A DNA stretch of 64,000 nucleotides from Tetradesmus obliquus (GCA_030272155.1 CP126191.1:6346501-6410500); one strand, 5' to 3'. Positions 24,901 through 40,654 are shown, numbered from the stretch's first letter. Translations and numbers: made by a program. Notes: generated by a model from the letters alone, not told the origin.

Positions 24901-27900
24901 GCGGCAGCTCAGCCCCAGGCGCGGCAGGTCCTTCGGCAGCACTGATGAGCACATGCAGGCAGCACAGCAGGCAGTTACTGCAGAGGCCCGGGAAGCAAAG
25001 CGGGGGAGGTTTGCATCTGATGATGGGGGACTTGCCGCCAAAGCGCTGCAGGTGGCTGTGGCAGCAGGCAGCAACAGCAGCGACAGTGATGTTGTGCCTA
25101 GTGGCAAGAGTGCCAACAGCAGTGGTGCGGCTGCTGGCGGCTCAAAGCTCAAGCAGGAAGGAGCAGTTGACGTGGATGCAGCTGCGCTGCCTGAGCTGCC
25201 ACCACTGCCGCCAGGACCTGTGCCTGCCGCAGCCCTCAGCAAAGTTGCAGCAGACAAGGCAGACCCTGTGCCACATGCAGTGCCTGCACCAGCAGCAGAC
25301 TCCACAGCAGCCACGGCGCCACCTGCAACCGCAGCAGAGGCAGTGGCTGAGCAGTCGCAGGAAGAGCTAGTCAGCAACCCGCTGTACTCACCAGCCTCTG
25401 CCGCAGGTGAGGGGCCTATCAGCCCTGAGCCAGAAGCTGGGGTGCAGGCAGCAAGCCCCAGCCTGCTGGCGCAGCTGCTGGCTGATTCGCCAGATGTGCC
25501 TTCACCTGCGGCAGCCCGCAGCCCTAGCATAGACAGCACGGCAACAGCAGCAGCAGCAGGAGCCCGTGGCGTGCCGACCCCTCTCAACATGACAGCACTG
25601 CTTGATGCAGCAGCAGCAGCTGCAGCATCTCCAGGCCGTCAGGGTAGTGGCAGTGCACCTGGCAGCAGCTGCACATCACCAGCACTGCCACAGTCTCCAG
25701 CTAGCTTGCTGCAGCAGCTTCACGCAAGCTCGCACTTGAGCGACAGCGTGTACAGGGTCAGCATCGGCAACAGCATAACAGCAGCAAACAACAGTTCATC
25801 GCTGGGAGGGGTGCCACGCAGTGATAGCCCCACCAAGTGGTTACTCAGCTTGCAGGTGCCGCATGCAGATGCACCCGCCTTCAGCGCCTCTAGGCTGTCA
25901 CCTTCAGGTGGCAGCATCCTCAGCAGGACCGCCCAGACACCAGTTGCTGCAGCTGCAGCCACATATTATGGGCAGCAGAAAGAGCAAGCGGAACTGCAGA
26001 GCACACAGCAGCAGCAGCAGCCGGAGCCTGAGCGCCCCCATAGGCAAAGCGCAAATGGCACAGCAGAGGCAGCAGCAACAGCAGAAGCGAGCAACGGCTT
26101 GCAGGTGTCAGACGCTGCTGTGCGCGAGGGCGTGACCATCACCCCTCATGGGCAGCATGTGGTGTGGCCAGGCTGGGGGGCAGATGGAGCTTGGGAGGGG
26201 CTCACCCCCAGCCCTGACAGCAGCGGTGTTGCGCCAAAGCTGGCAGCCACCTTCGACTCTGCTGTCACGCCCACAGCAGCTGCTGCAGCTGAGGGTGAAG
26301 AGTCAGGGTTGGCAGCAGAAATGTCAGCTATCAGCGCAGAGTCGTCTGCTGCAGTCGTGGTGGCAGAGGAGCCAAAGTTCCGGCTGCAGCAGAACCCCTG
26401 CTATGACATGACACCCATAGGCAGCACGCCTGGCAGCGCAGTGGCCAGCAGCAACGGCAGAACTTCATCATGGGCTGCACAGGTGAGAAAACGCTGCAGG
26501 CACACACCTGGACTTGCGTAAATGTGGCTGGTGCAGCACAGCAAGCTGCAGTGTGTTGGTCATGGCGGTGTGTGTATCTAGGGCCTGTACTGGCTGGTGC
26601 AGCAAGCCACGGTGCAGCCGACCATGCTCCTTGCTGCGTGGCTTGCAGGGCGTGCAATGGGTGTTGATGAGCTGCTTGTTTGCTGTTTGCACCCACAGGT
26701 TGAGACCATCGCCGAGGCAGTCGCTGATGTTGCAGGGCTGCCGGCATCTTGCAGCAGCCCTCCAAGCGTGGCGACGGCCAATGACAGCCTTGATGCTCAG
26801 CAGCAGCAGCAGCAGCAGCAGTCAGAGCATGAGGGGCAGCAGATGCAGCAGCAGGCAATGCATGGCGCTGAAACATGCAATGCGACGCACCAGCAGCAGC
26901 AGGAGGAGCCACAAGATGCAGTGCAGGAACAGAGTCTGCAGCACAGTCAGCAGCAGCCAGCCGAGCAGGAGCAGGAGCAGTTGCCTGTCACCCCAGTGCA
27001 TGTTGGGGCGCAGCGGCAAACATTCATGGGGTCTGCTGTGGCAACGCCGCCGCGGCAGTCACAGCAGCAGGATGAGCCCTTCTTTGCTGAGGTGCAGTCA
27101 GAAAGCAGCTTTGCAACTGGCGCTGACAGCCTGCCAATGTCCCCCACCAGCTCGCTCACACCTCCAAGCAGTGGCAAGGCCAAGACCCGCAGCCAAGCAC
27201 GGCGCGAGAAGGCAGCAGCAAAGGCAGCAGCAAAGGCTGCCAAGGCAGCGGCAGCCGAGCAGGAGCGGCAGGCTGCTGGCCTGAGCAGCCCTGGCGGTGG
27301 CATGATGAGCTTGCTGCAGCGCATCAAGCGCACCATGCCCAGCATCAAGCACAGGCCAGGCTCTGGCTCCGGCTCGTCATGCACAGGCGGCAAGGCGGTC
27401 AGCACTGCCTCACCAGTGAAGGACAGCCCGCGTGACAGCAGCGCCAGCTGCAATGGCCAGTACCTGAGCAGCAGTGCCACCAGCCGCCCCTTACCGGCAA
27501 CGCAGCCGTTTGAGGAGACGCTTCCACTTGGAAGCTGGGGCCATGAAGTGGCACACCACCACCAGCAGCAGCAGCAGCAGCAAGGGCATCGTGAATCCGC
27601 TGCATCTGACTCAGCAGCATGCGGTGTCTCTCTGGATGACGTGTGCCTTGACATGGTACATGAGCATGCCCAGGAGCAGGGGGCGGCTGTGCTGCCTGTG
27701 CCTGAGCAGGACCCCGGCCAGCAGCACAGCGCTGCGCCTCAGCAGCAGCCAGCCCGGGCATCTGTGCCAGCAGATGAAGCAGCTGTTTCAAGCCCAGCAG
27801 GAGCTAGCGGTGCAGCTGCTGGCAGAAGCAGCACAGCCGCGCAGATGGCTGCCACCATGGAGCAGTTCAGGCAGTCAGCGCAGCAGATGCAGCAGCTGTG

Positions 27901-28999
27901 GATGCAGCTGCAGAGCCTCAGCCTAGACTCTAGCGAAGCAGGCAAGCTGCAGCAGATGCTGACGCCACACAAAGCAGGGGCTACAGCAGCAGCAACAGCG
28001 CCTGGTGCTGATGGCAGCGCCCTGACCGGCCAAGGCAGCAGCAGCCAGCAGCTGAGTGCAGAGCCTGTGCAGTTGGTGAAGCAGATGGTGCAGGAGGAGG
28101 TGCTGCAGACCATCTACGGGCTGCATGCTGCTGTGACTGGCATGCCAAGCAGTGCAACTGGCGGCTTGCTACAAGGTGAGCCAAGCTCCTCAGTTATGGT
28201 GATATACAGCTTACATGGGTTCTTTCCCGCATGCAAGTTCTGCTGAGCTGTGGCAGTTGCATGCATTGATAGCATTCTGCTGCACCCCACCAATTGCTTG
28301 CAAGCAGGCACTCAAGACTGATTGTGTTGGTTTGGTGCAATGCAGGTGGCGCAGCACTGTCTGCAGCTGGCCATGGCTCTCCCCCAAGGACACCAGCCAC
28401 AGCCACCACAGCCAGCCCGCTGCAGCCGTGGCAGATGCACAGCGTGTGCAGCTCACAGCAGCAGCAGCAGCAGCTGCAGCAGCTGCTCTCCACTCCAGAC
28501 TCTGCGGGCCCGCCCAGCTGCAGCAGCGGAGCAGCTGGCCGTGCCAGCTACAGCTTTGGCTTTGCAGCAGCTGGGGGTGCTGCTGCTGCTGCTGCAGAGG
28601 TGGTGCCCAGCTCGCCTGCCTTGTCTGTGTACAGCCAGACGGGTGTGAGCCTGGAGGCGCTCACCTCGCGCATCTGCGAACAGTACACAGTGAGTATGCT
28701 GGCTGCTTTGCAATGTACTGCCAGGATTGCATGGCTGTTGTGGGTTGGAATGCAAATCAGTTGTGTATGTTGCAGTGTCGGTTGCTCTGTGTGTCCTGAC
28801 ACTCACAGACTGCACACTGCACATGCACACTGGTTGTCGCCTGCTGCAGGAGACGCTGCTGCAGAAGCTTGAAGAGCGCAGGCAGCAGAAGAAGAAGCAG
28901 GAGCGCACGCCGTCGCCAACCAAGCAGCAGCGGCGGCAGGCACAGCAGCAGCAGCGGCAGAAGCAACATGAGCAGGAGCAATCCGCAGCAAGCACCTAG
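18952..28999 (+). CDS. WDR62/MAPKBP1-like WD40 scaffold protein
   Basis: Seventeen exons: 18952-18993 (or 19011), 19168-19510, 19654-19705, 19931-20045, 20246-20509, 20733-20886, 21037-21164, 21328-21529 (or 21589), 21747-22122, 22341-22528, 22754-23445, 23655-23988, 24142-24274, 24457-26482, 26699-28175, 28346-28689, 28850-28999. The product is about 2,340-2,365 residues. The first third is a double WD40 propeller with family wording: DKVIGL, NPAILVWDWNS, EAHDCEVLCLDYSP, AASGSRDTLIHVFDV, LVSCGADRSIIFR, GHSEMVAAASLSSDLTKM. Human WDR62 and MAPKBP1 are spindle-pole and JNK-pathway scaffolds; a spindle or basal-body role here is inference. The remaining two thirds are Ala/Ser/Gln/Pro-rich. A final short helix (ETLLQKLEERRQQKKK) recalls the C-terminal dimerisation helix of the family. 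Exon 1 has two in-phase donors, GT at 18994 or GC at 19012. The exon 8 donor is also uncertain. Confidence 0.82.
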
Positions 29000-29914
29000 T
29001 GTCCTGCGGGACTGCTGCGTTCATCTCTGCCGTACAGTGTATAGCTTTGCATAGATAGCAGTTGAGCTGGTTCCATTTCACTGTGCGGGTCGAGTCTCAT
29101 GTTGCCATGCAAATCTGGACCTTAAGAATAGTCAAGTATCTACTAGTGGTGAAGAATGTTCTGTGGTCCAAGCCTGCCCTGTCGCAATGCAGTGTATCTA
29201 GGGAGGCCTGGCTTGCACCTGGGGTTATGCTTCGGATGTTCAGGTTTCTGTCAACTGCAGAGCTGCGTGGCACATGGCTGATGTGGTAATATTCCTCTGC
29301 GCACTTTGGCCCATTCAGTTGATCAGAAAGCCTGTCTCGTACAGCTTTAACTCAGTACAGTCTGGCTGGCAGGAAGCTGAACGAGAGCATGACAGCCTGC
29401 ATAAGCATTATGTAAAGTGACGGACACAGGAAGGTCACAATGTATACGGCTTACGTAATCCCTCAGGGCAGCACACACACCGGCAGAAACCCAATACATA
29501 ATCTAGTCTCTAAAAATGCCACTGACGACTGCACTGCTGCAGTACCCCCCCCCCCCCATCAAGGTGCAAGCAAACCCCCCAGTTTCTCAAAGGCTGTCAA
29601 GCAAGCTAACCCTGTTCGAGTGCCACTCAAGCACTGCTTTGGCCAACACCGCCATCAATTTTAATCCGATACACGCCGCTCACTGGCGCAGTTGAACTCA
29701 TCATCATCATGTTACCCATCAAGCCAGGCGCAGTTGAACTATCATGTCAACTGTTTGCAGTGCTCGCCATGAGATCAGCAGGCTGCAACCGCACGCGTGA
29801 ATGTGATCATATGTACAGCAGCGTTGGCACTTGCTTGGCCGTCCACGCTGGCAGTGTGTGCTGTACAAGTGCCAGCTGGTCACATCTACATCTGCAAACT
29901 CATGTGCCATGCCT
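29000..29914. other. Convergent intergenic region with C13 tract
   Basis: 915 bp between the 3' ends of the WD40 gene and TTLL1. It holds a run of about 13 C near 29543-29557 and two copies of GGCGCAGTTGAACT, roughly 40 bp apart around 29686 and 29728. No gene is supported. Confidence 0.5.
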
Positions 29915-33136
<3,222 letters not shown>

Positions 33137-33541
33137 CCCAGACACCACTGCTGCTGACAGCAAGGTGCAGGGCACGGCCTGTATGGCCCTACAGGTGCTT
33201 CTGAGCTCAACCAAGAGACGCTGAGGTGAACTTCTGCTTGTGCCAGGCTAGACAGAAGACTCTCAGCAACTTCAAAAACAAGGGCTTCGTACAAAACCTC
33301 TGGCTGTATGCGTAAGCAGCCATCTGCAATTGGGACACAATCTGTGTGTCATATCTGCATTGTTGGAAGCGACCACGTCGCTTCAGAAGGAGCTTGGTCC
33401 AAGTTCAGATTGTGCTGTCGTGTCATCAAGCAGCACCGACAATTTGCAGCCTTGATAAGTTATCCAATACTAAACTTGATCCGTTTGACGAGACGTTGGT
33501 CACCGTCACTTCCCTCGGGTACACTGCTGCGGCACAGCAGC
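33137..33541. promoter_or_regulatory. Divergent TTLL1/mL45 spacer
   Basis: 405 bp between two outward-facing start codons, so probably a shared promoter region. I see no coding signal or clear motif. Confidence 0.4.
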
Positions 33542-35778
33542 ATGCTGCGCACACTGACAGCCGGATCGCGGCTGCTTCGCAGCTCGCAGCTGCATCAATT
33601 GGCAAATGGATTGGACTTTAGATCTGTGAGTGGAGATCTAGACTTGCAGATGGGACTTGCAGCTGCTGGGGGTACAGGTGTTGCTGTTGCTGCTGCTGGC
33701 CAGGCACCAGCAGGGTCACCCAGGGGTCTGGTGTCATGCTGCATGTCCTACCATAGTAATGAAGAACGCATGTGGATAGTTCAAGCCTTGTAAAATGCTG
33801 TTTCTGAAGGCGTCAACTACATCAAACCAGACACTGCTAGTGTCATATGCACCATGCTCACCACAAGCTGCAGTAAACACTTTCACCTATGCATGTACTG
33901 CTGCTGTTGTGGGACCCTTGATTGCATGCCGTGGTGCCATTGTGTGTACAGGCTTTAGTCAGCTGTCAGGCAGCAGGTGGATGCCAGCAGCAGTACAGCA
34001 GCTGCAGCAGCAGCCTCTGCCAATGGCCGCAGCAGTACTGCAGGAGCACTCAGCCATCATTGCAGCAGTGGGCGCAGCCAGCAGCAGCACATCCAGTAAT
34101 CACAAGGTGAGATGCTGCACGCTATGCAGCTGCACTGTGAAGCCACTCGAGCTGGCTAGAACATGTTGCTTGACACCTTTGAAAGCAACAGCAATATGGT
34201 CAATGGGGCCTGTATGACAGCTGAATAAGCGCAGCATCAATGCTAGGTCAGGCTGGGGTTCAGGCCAGCAGGGTCAACTGTTGTGAACACGGTCTACACG
34301 CAACTCACGCCAAGCTCAACTGCCCTGGTGTGTCTGCTGCAGGCTCGCCAACTTCTCCACGACCAGCTCACCAGCACAGCAGCAGCAGACGCCACAGCAG
34401 AAGCAAAGCCAGCAAGAGCACCAGCAGCGGCAGGCTCAGAGCAGGCTCATACAGTTTGAGTACAAGACGCCCACGCTGACCATGCCGCTGCCAGACCACC
34501 CGACAATGCCGCTGCCGCTGCTGCAAGCAGGCGTGCTGCCAAGCCCCATCAAGACAGCGCGGCACATATGGAGCATGGGCCGCCACTGGCTCACCAAGTA
34601 CCTGGCGCTGGCAAAGGCACACCAGAACATCCCTGGCTTTGGTGACAACGGCATTAGTGACCGCCTGGGCGGCTCGCTCGCACAGGAGGTTGCGACCATG
34701 TACGTGCGCATCAACGAGGCGCAGGCAACCGGCAACCTGGATCGCATTAGAGACGTAAGTGGGCCTCATTTTGCAGCTTGACCCAGTCAGAGCGTGACAT
34801 GCCAGGGCAGAGTGTCTCTGAATGAGCAGTTGATTTGCACATACAGAAGCAGCCAGGCCTGTGGAGCACCTGTTGGTTGGGTGGTGGTTAGATGATTGCA
34901 TGCTGCATGCGTCAGGGCTTGCTTGCAGGAATCGAAGGCTGTCATCTTGAGTACTTCCCCCACTTCCAGCATCTTACACATGCAGCTGGCAGTCCCACCT
35001 GCAGTTCCTTGGTCACACCCATTGCAGCCTTAGAGCTGCCGACTATCCCTCCTGACACGCGTCATCGCTGCTGCCTGCATCTGCCTTGCCTTTTGGCCCC
35101 TGCCTGCCAGCTGGTGAGCAGGGACCTGTTCCTCAAGCTGCGGGCGCAGGCTGAGCAGCGGCGCATCGGGGGCTGGAACAAGATCGTGTGGCAGCTGGAG
35201 AATGAGGAGGAGCTGCATGACCCAAAGGCCAAGAATGTGAAGCTGGTGGAGGCCAGGTGCGGGCGCTGCCTGACAGCAAGGCTCTGCCTCCACTGCCATT
35301 GCCGGGCAGTGCTGCTGCTGGTACACGCAAACTGGAAAGGGAGATGCGGCAGCGGTTGAGCTGTGGAAAGCAGCAGCAGCTGCAGCAGCAGCATTCGAGC
35401 GGACAGCTTGCGTGCATGAAGGTGCTGTTGCTTGATGTCCGTAGGAGTAGTGCACTGCCTGTGCACATGCTGATTGGGGTGTGCTGCTGCTGCTGCTGCT
35501 GCTGCTGCAGGATGCTGAAGCTGTCCAAAGATTCACCCTTTGACTGGCTGCAATTGACGTACTGCATCCGCAGCAAGCAGCGCTTTGCAGCCTACAAGAC
35601 GCAGCAGCATGGCAAGAAGCTTGAGCTTGTGGCAGGCAACCCCGACGAAGTAATTGACGTCGAGGATTACTGGATGGTTGAGCGCAAGACGCGGGCCCCC
35701 GTTGAAAAGCAGAGGGTGCCAGTGGAGGGTTCACGCTGGCGGCTGGTCAAGCGGCAGACACGGCCCAAGCCTCTTTGA
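33542..35778 (+). CDS. Mitochondrial ribosomal protein mL45 (Tim44-like fold)
   Basis: Five exons: 33542-33625, 33952-34106, 34343-34754, 35111-35256, 35511-35778. Phases close, giving 354 residues. The N-terminus (MLRTLTAGSRLLRSSQLHQL) is Arg/Ser/Leu-rich without acids, like a mitochondrial presequence. Gln-rich low-complexity sequence follows. The body, from FEYKTPTLTMPLP through LGGSLAQEVATMYVRINEAQ to the tail DVEDYWMVERKTRAP and SRWRLVKRQTRPKP, fits the Tim44/mL45 family, which anchors the mitoribosome at the inner membrane near the insertion machinery. The call rests on fold-like wording and the tryptophan-rich tail rather than a long exact motif. A Tim44-like protein of another class is possible. 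Intron 4 ends in a pure CTG tract that runs into the acceptor. Confidence 0.7.
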
Positions 35779-35887
35779 GAGGGGTGGACCCTGACCATGC
35801 TGTAGCACCTCTTGTACAGCTGGTTTGACACCGTGTGTTGGCAGGGTTGATGCCGCGCAGCAGGGTTGCATCGCTTGATCGTGCATA

Positions 35888-35983
35888 ATTTGTGTTGCGT
35901 GATGTGCGACCACATCAGAATTTGTGTTGCGTGATGTGCGACCACATCAGAATTTGTGTTGCGTGATGTGCGACCACATCAGA
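35888..35983. repeat. 32-bp tandem repeat, three perfect copies
   Basis: Three adjacent identical 32-bp units start at 35888, 35920 and 35952. Each contains TTTGTGTTGCGTGATGTGCG followed by ACCACATCAGA. It lies about 110 bp after the mL45 stop, probably in the 3' UTR or just beyond. Confidence 0.97.
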
Positions 35984-36902
35984 TGATGGGCGAGTTTGCC
36001 GCAAGTGCTGCCAGTGCAGTGCAGTCCAGTGCTGCAATTCACCTTACCTTCAGGTTGGCGCTGAGACTCTCAGCATCGGATGCCACAGGAGTTCTGTTAA
36101 TGGACCCCCGCATGGCAGCTGGCATATTGGTTCGTGTTGGTTGTTATCCGTGGCACTTAATGGGTATGTCTGGTGTGGTGCGTGGTGTGTTCTTCATTGT
36201 CACTCTGCCTTAGCAAGGAAACTCAGGACGCACTCATCCGTCAGCCTGCAGGTTTACTCCCTTTGCTGCATGCGTTCGATGGTTGTGGAAACAGCACACA
36301 GCGCGAAACGCGATGCATGCAGCTGCACGCCAAGCGATGGGGTCACCACCGCATGTTACACTGTTCTTCCCTGTGCTGCTGAAAAGCTGCTGCAGGAAGC
36401 TGGTTGTCCAGTTGCTCTGATGATCGTGTAATGAACTGTTGGTTGTAATCGCTTGTGTTCTGAATATCGTGTCCGCGTCTGCTTCTACAAAGAGAGAGAC
36501 CTGGGCACCACAGGTGAGGTGCCGACAACGAACAGCAATCACCTACTCGTGACGATCGGGCATTGTTGTTGTCCAGTGCATTGAATTATCATAATTTATC
36601 TTCAGGTAAAAGTCTCCTGATGCTCGGCAGCTGATGTACGCACTTCACCGTTCGTTCGCAGTGCAGGCAACTGAATCGTGTGTGCCTTTTGAAGCAGAAC
36701 CACTGTGCTACTTTCACGTATGTTTTATAGATAGACAGCTGTATACATTGTAGTTTTTGGCAGTGTCCAGCCATTGCATGCTTGCTGCATATTACTCGAT
36801 ATGCAGCCGCGCGATAGCAGTGCAGACAGCACATCACGTCCCTTGAAATGATTGATGTTTGCAGAGACGTTTTCACAGCGAAATCTGGCGGCAGGGGTGA
36901 AC
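35984..36902. other. Intergenic region before the Cys-rich gene
   Basis: About 920 bp, locally more AT-rich than the genes (for example 36580-36780). I find no protein-like frame and no RNA gene I can support. It should contain the promoter of the secreted protein gene. Confidence 0.35.
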
Positions 36903-38768
36903 ATGGCATCGCTGATAGCCTTGACTGTAGCTGTGCTGGCTTTCAGCTGGTCAGCTGATGCACAAGCCCCAGGCACAGGTGAGCAGGCCACAGCACTTGC
37001 ATGAATGAGTCACGTGATCCTAAATTTTCACACCATGATTATTGTAGCTGTTCCTGCAGTGCCGGCATCCATACACCAACACACAGGCTGCAGCTTGTCC
37101 CCCGTGCCAATGCATGGGTGTCACCCGGCTTGAGTTACACCTGACAGCCTGCAATGGCACTGTCCAGCCATAGCCCGCAGGGCAAGCTGTCATGCACGGT
37201 TCTATATTGTGCATGAAAACACAATAGCCTGCCAGCTTCATGCTTCACTGCAGCCCAGCCCAGCACGGCAGCTGTGTGCAGGCAGTTACTATGCCGCCGG
37301 TCTGCGACAGGAACACCTGCGGGCGGGGTGACAGGAATCGCCATGCATCAAGCAGACTGACACGCTGCTTCTGGGGTGACTGCAGGCATGCGCCACCTTA
37401 CCCAAGCAGCTGGCAGCGTATCATCCTGCTACTGGCTGGAGAAGCAGCAGGTGTGCCTGCCCAGCACCCTCAACATGCTGGCAGTGCCCGCATCAACCAC
37501 ACCAAGCAACGTGTTCCGAAGGTGACTGCAGCGGCTGCCACACAGCGCCCTAGACTCTGTGGCGCGTGCAAATCCGCAGCTGCTATCTGCTCACTGCAAT
37601 GTCCATGCGCGTTTAACAGCCACGCAGCCGCATTCTTGCGAGCAGCAATGTCAGCAAGCAAGGGCTGGGAAGAGCAGCAAGCCTGTTGCATCTCCGCATG
37701 GGACAGGCTAGCTATAAAGGATGCTCTTGCCTTAACAGATAAGCGTTGAGGCGCGCTGTACAGATGCGTCTGCCATTTGCCATGCAAAGACATCCACAGA
37801 GCATGCAGCGTGCTGCTAACACAGCGTCTCACTTGCATTACAAATGCCGCAGGGCCTACCTCATGGCCTTGGACCGCTCCGAGGCATGCTCCAAGAAGTA
37901 CACCAGCGAGGCAGCCTGCATGACTGACACCAAGAACCGCTGCTTCTGGAGCAAGGTGGACAGCCGCGGCATCTGCCTCAGCGCGGACTATGCCGAGGTG
38001 CGCGGCTGCCGCTGAGGCTGCGGCGCTGCTGGTGCTGGTGCTGGTGGGCAGCTGCTGGCATCAAAACCAGCGCTGCCTAGGCTGCATGCCAAAGCGACAA
38101 GCGCTGCCAGGCAAACTTTGCCGTGGAAGAAGCAGCCCCTAGCTGGTGAAGTGGCACACGCATCTTTTGCACCTGTCAGCCCGGCTGTACAGCCAGACCA
38201 CACAAATCAAGTGAGGCTAAACTGTGCCTGCCTGTCCCGCCCACGCCGTTGCTCTTGCTGCACAGATCACCGCCTTTGAGCGCAGCGGCTTCCTAGTGGA
38301 CCTGGCCACCCTGCCCAGCTCCATGACCTGCCCCGGCAGCAAGGCGCGCGAGTTCTTCAGCTGCTATGCACACCCAGCACCAGGTGCGCTAGCGGCTGCC
38401 AGCACGGCTGCATTAGTACATATGCCAGGCGGCAGCAGCAGACCTGGAATAGCTGCCATGCTGCGTCAGGCATTCAAACCTGACAAACTGCCAACTAGGC
38501 AGGTGCGTCCCAGCATGTTGCAACTTCCAAGTCATTTGGCGGTGTGTTTAAGCGCCTGTATTGCCAACCGTGCTGCAGAGCTCTGCTCCAAGCTGCCGGG
38601 CTGCGCCGTGGCGCCGGCCGCCATGACGCAGGGCCGGCCCGTGTGCCTGCCCAAGTCTGCTGCCGGCCTTGACAAGAAGGCTGCTGAGGCACTGGCGGGG
38701 CAGCTCAAGGCGCTGGACCCCGCGCTGTTTGGCACCTGCGAGGCGGCGTGCTGGCTGAAGCAGGTGCG

Positions 38769-38822
<54 letters not shown>

Positions 38823-39447
38823 ACGAGATGCATACGCTTGACAGTGTGCTGTGTTGCGAGTGGCGTTATGTGGTATGCTGTTCCATTTGATTTTTGTTTG
38901 GCTGTTTAAGTTGAACCATGGAACAGCAAGTGCAGCCTGCTGCGCTGCTGCATGTGATGCGCAGCAAGCTGCGTCATGTGAGATCAATCACGCGCATGTG
39001 ATGTCCCCTTTGCTTTTGGCAGATTACACGTTTAGGCATGATGTCAGGTGCCTACTACAGTGCTAGCGCTACTGTTGGCATGATGCCAGGTGCCTACTAC
39101 AGTGCTAGCGCTACTGTTGCTAACAGTGCGTAATGTCTGCCGCGCTCTTGGTGATGCCCTGCCGCCAGGCCCGCACATGCTCTAGTGCCAGCAGCAGCCA
39201 GGCCACCTGCCAGAAGAACTCCTTCTGCGTGTTCAACGAGCGCGCAAAGGCTGCAGGTGTGGCCCCCTGCATGCATGCCCAGGTGGCCAAGCCAGGCAAG
39301 GATGCCTTTGATGACAAGCTGGAGGCAGCCATGTCAGCATGCGGCAAGCTGGCCAGCAAGGCCGCCTGCACAGCACGCACAGTCAAGCTGGAGCAGGCCG
39401 GCAAGTGGGCGGCATGGGCCATGCCAGCTGCCGCAGCGAAGTGCTGA
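36903..39447 (+). CDS. Secreted cysteine-rich protein, unknown function
   Basis: Exon 1 (36903-36978) encodes a clear signal peptide: MASLIALTVAVLAFSWSADA followed by QAPGTG. Well-supported later exons are 37853-37997, 38266-38383, 38579-38763 and 39169-39447, all phase-consistent and ending in a stop after AAAAKC. A small exon at 37282-37327 satisfies phase between exon 1 and 37853 but is tentative. The mature protein has Cys-containing blocks of similar layout: EACSKKYTSEAACMTDTKNR then CFW; MTCPGSKAREFFSCY; ELCSKLPGCAVAP; TCSSASSSQATCQKNSFCVF; MSACGKLASKAACTA. The repeated C-x(5-8)-C spacing suggests disulphide-bonded modules. I do not recognise the family. Cell wall, extracellular or vacuolar location is inferred from the signal peptide. 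Confidence 0.68.
38767..38822. repeat. CTG microsatellite in intron of Cys-rich gene
   Basis: About 18 uninterrupted CTG units directly after the donor of exon 38579-38763, within the intron 38764-39168. Confidence 0.95.
39035..39118. repeat. 42-bp tandem duplication
   Basis: Two 42-bp units at 39035-39076 and 39077-39118 differ by one base (ATGATGT versus ATGATGC). They include GGTGCCTACTACAGTGCTAG and lie near the 3' end of the last intron of the Cys-rich gene, about 50 bp before its acceptor. Confidence 0.93.
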
Positions 39448-40654
39448 GCGGCTGCATGCAGCTGTGCCTGGTGGGCTGGGCGTTGTGCTGTGTGCAAGCA
39501 TCTAAACATGCGCGGGCATTCACAGGCCAGGCTGGCGCAGCAATGTGCCATCGCAGCAATGTGCCATTGCTCCCTGGAACAAGGGCAGGCAGCACTGCAG
39601 AGGTGGAATGCACTGGGTGTCGGCGTGATCTGCAACATTAGACGAGGTAGCACAGACCAAGACCTGGCGGGGGACTACCTCACGCAGCGCGCATGGCATC
39701 TGAAGTTTTCAGCCTCTTGCCCCGCGGGGTAAGAACGCCAATCAATAAGGGCATTCAATGCCTTGGTGTGACCGGCACAACATTGGCTACCTTGCAAACC
39801 TTTGCAGTGTGTGGTGTTTGGGAAGTTGCACACGCACAGCGAACTGCTGTCGAGCAGTGTGCGGCGCATCTATGGCCTAATCTGCCGCTGCTGTCACAGC
39901 ACCTGTGTCAACTGTGCCACAAGTTGATCAGGTGCTTGTAGATGCTTGTGTGCTATGTGCTGCGTGCCACGCAGACTGTGGTCTTGGTGTCAGCGAAGTT
40001 GCCAGCATGCCATCTGCATCTTTACATCGTTGCCATTACACGTGGCATCAATCACATTTGCAACAATCGCAACATGCCATGAATGACGAGACTGCCACCA
40101 TCATGTATGATGCTTGGCTTCTGTAGTCATGATGATGCGTGCTGCATGCAGTATCATGTTCAAGATGCATGCCATGCACAGTTTGCCATACGGGCACATC
40201 ATGTGTCCGTATGATACTATCATACCAGTAGTACTGGTCAAGCCCAGGTCAAGCCCGGCTGGGCCAGTGCAAAGACTTGGCCCGACTGCATAGCACACGT
40301 TGTGGATGTGCTGACCAGGCACTTGCCTCACGCAAACATGCATCCCGTACGCACGTGCATGCATGCATGCTTGCGCAAGCAGGAGGCTTGCAGAGGTAGG
40401 TTTGGAGTGTCACTGTAACTGGTGGTGACCATATCCAAAGGCTGTTGACAAAGAAATACTGCAGCATGAGTTCTGTACATCAATCGGCAATGTTCGTGAA
40501 GGTTTTTGCTATGTGATATCAAACCCACAGTCAGCTAGCCTAGCCGAGGCGTCAAAAGCCAGCCCCACAGCTGTCACATGGCTTGCTGCACAAGCGACTG
40601 GAGCAATGGCAAGCATCACGTGCCAGTGCACCGGCCGCGGCCCAAGTTTGCCGT
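39448..40654. other. Convergent intergenic region
   Basis: 1.2 kb between the 3' ends of the Cys-rich gene and the sulfotransferase-like gene. It includes a 27-bp imperfect palindrome at 40187-40213 (CATACGGGCACAT, central C, ATGTGTCCGTATG) and a short ATGCATGC run near 40357-40370. No gene is supported. Confidence 0.45.

Noticed and set aside
29543..29557. C13 run as a functional G-quadruplex
   Set aside because: A single homopolymer run without the four separate G-tracts on the complement. More likely slippage or a sequencing-sensitive homopolymer.
37240..37749. 169-codon plus-strand frame as an exon of the Cys-rich gene
   Set aside because: Although it has a CFWGDC motif, its frame does not join in phase with exon 1 and exon 37853 using the available donors. 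The small exon 37282-37327 in another frame does.
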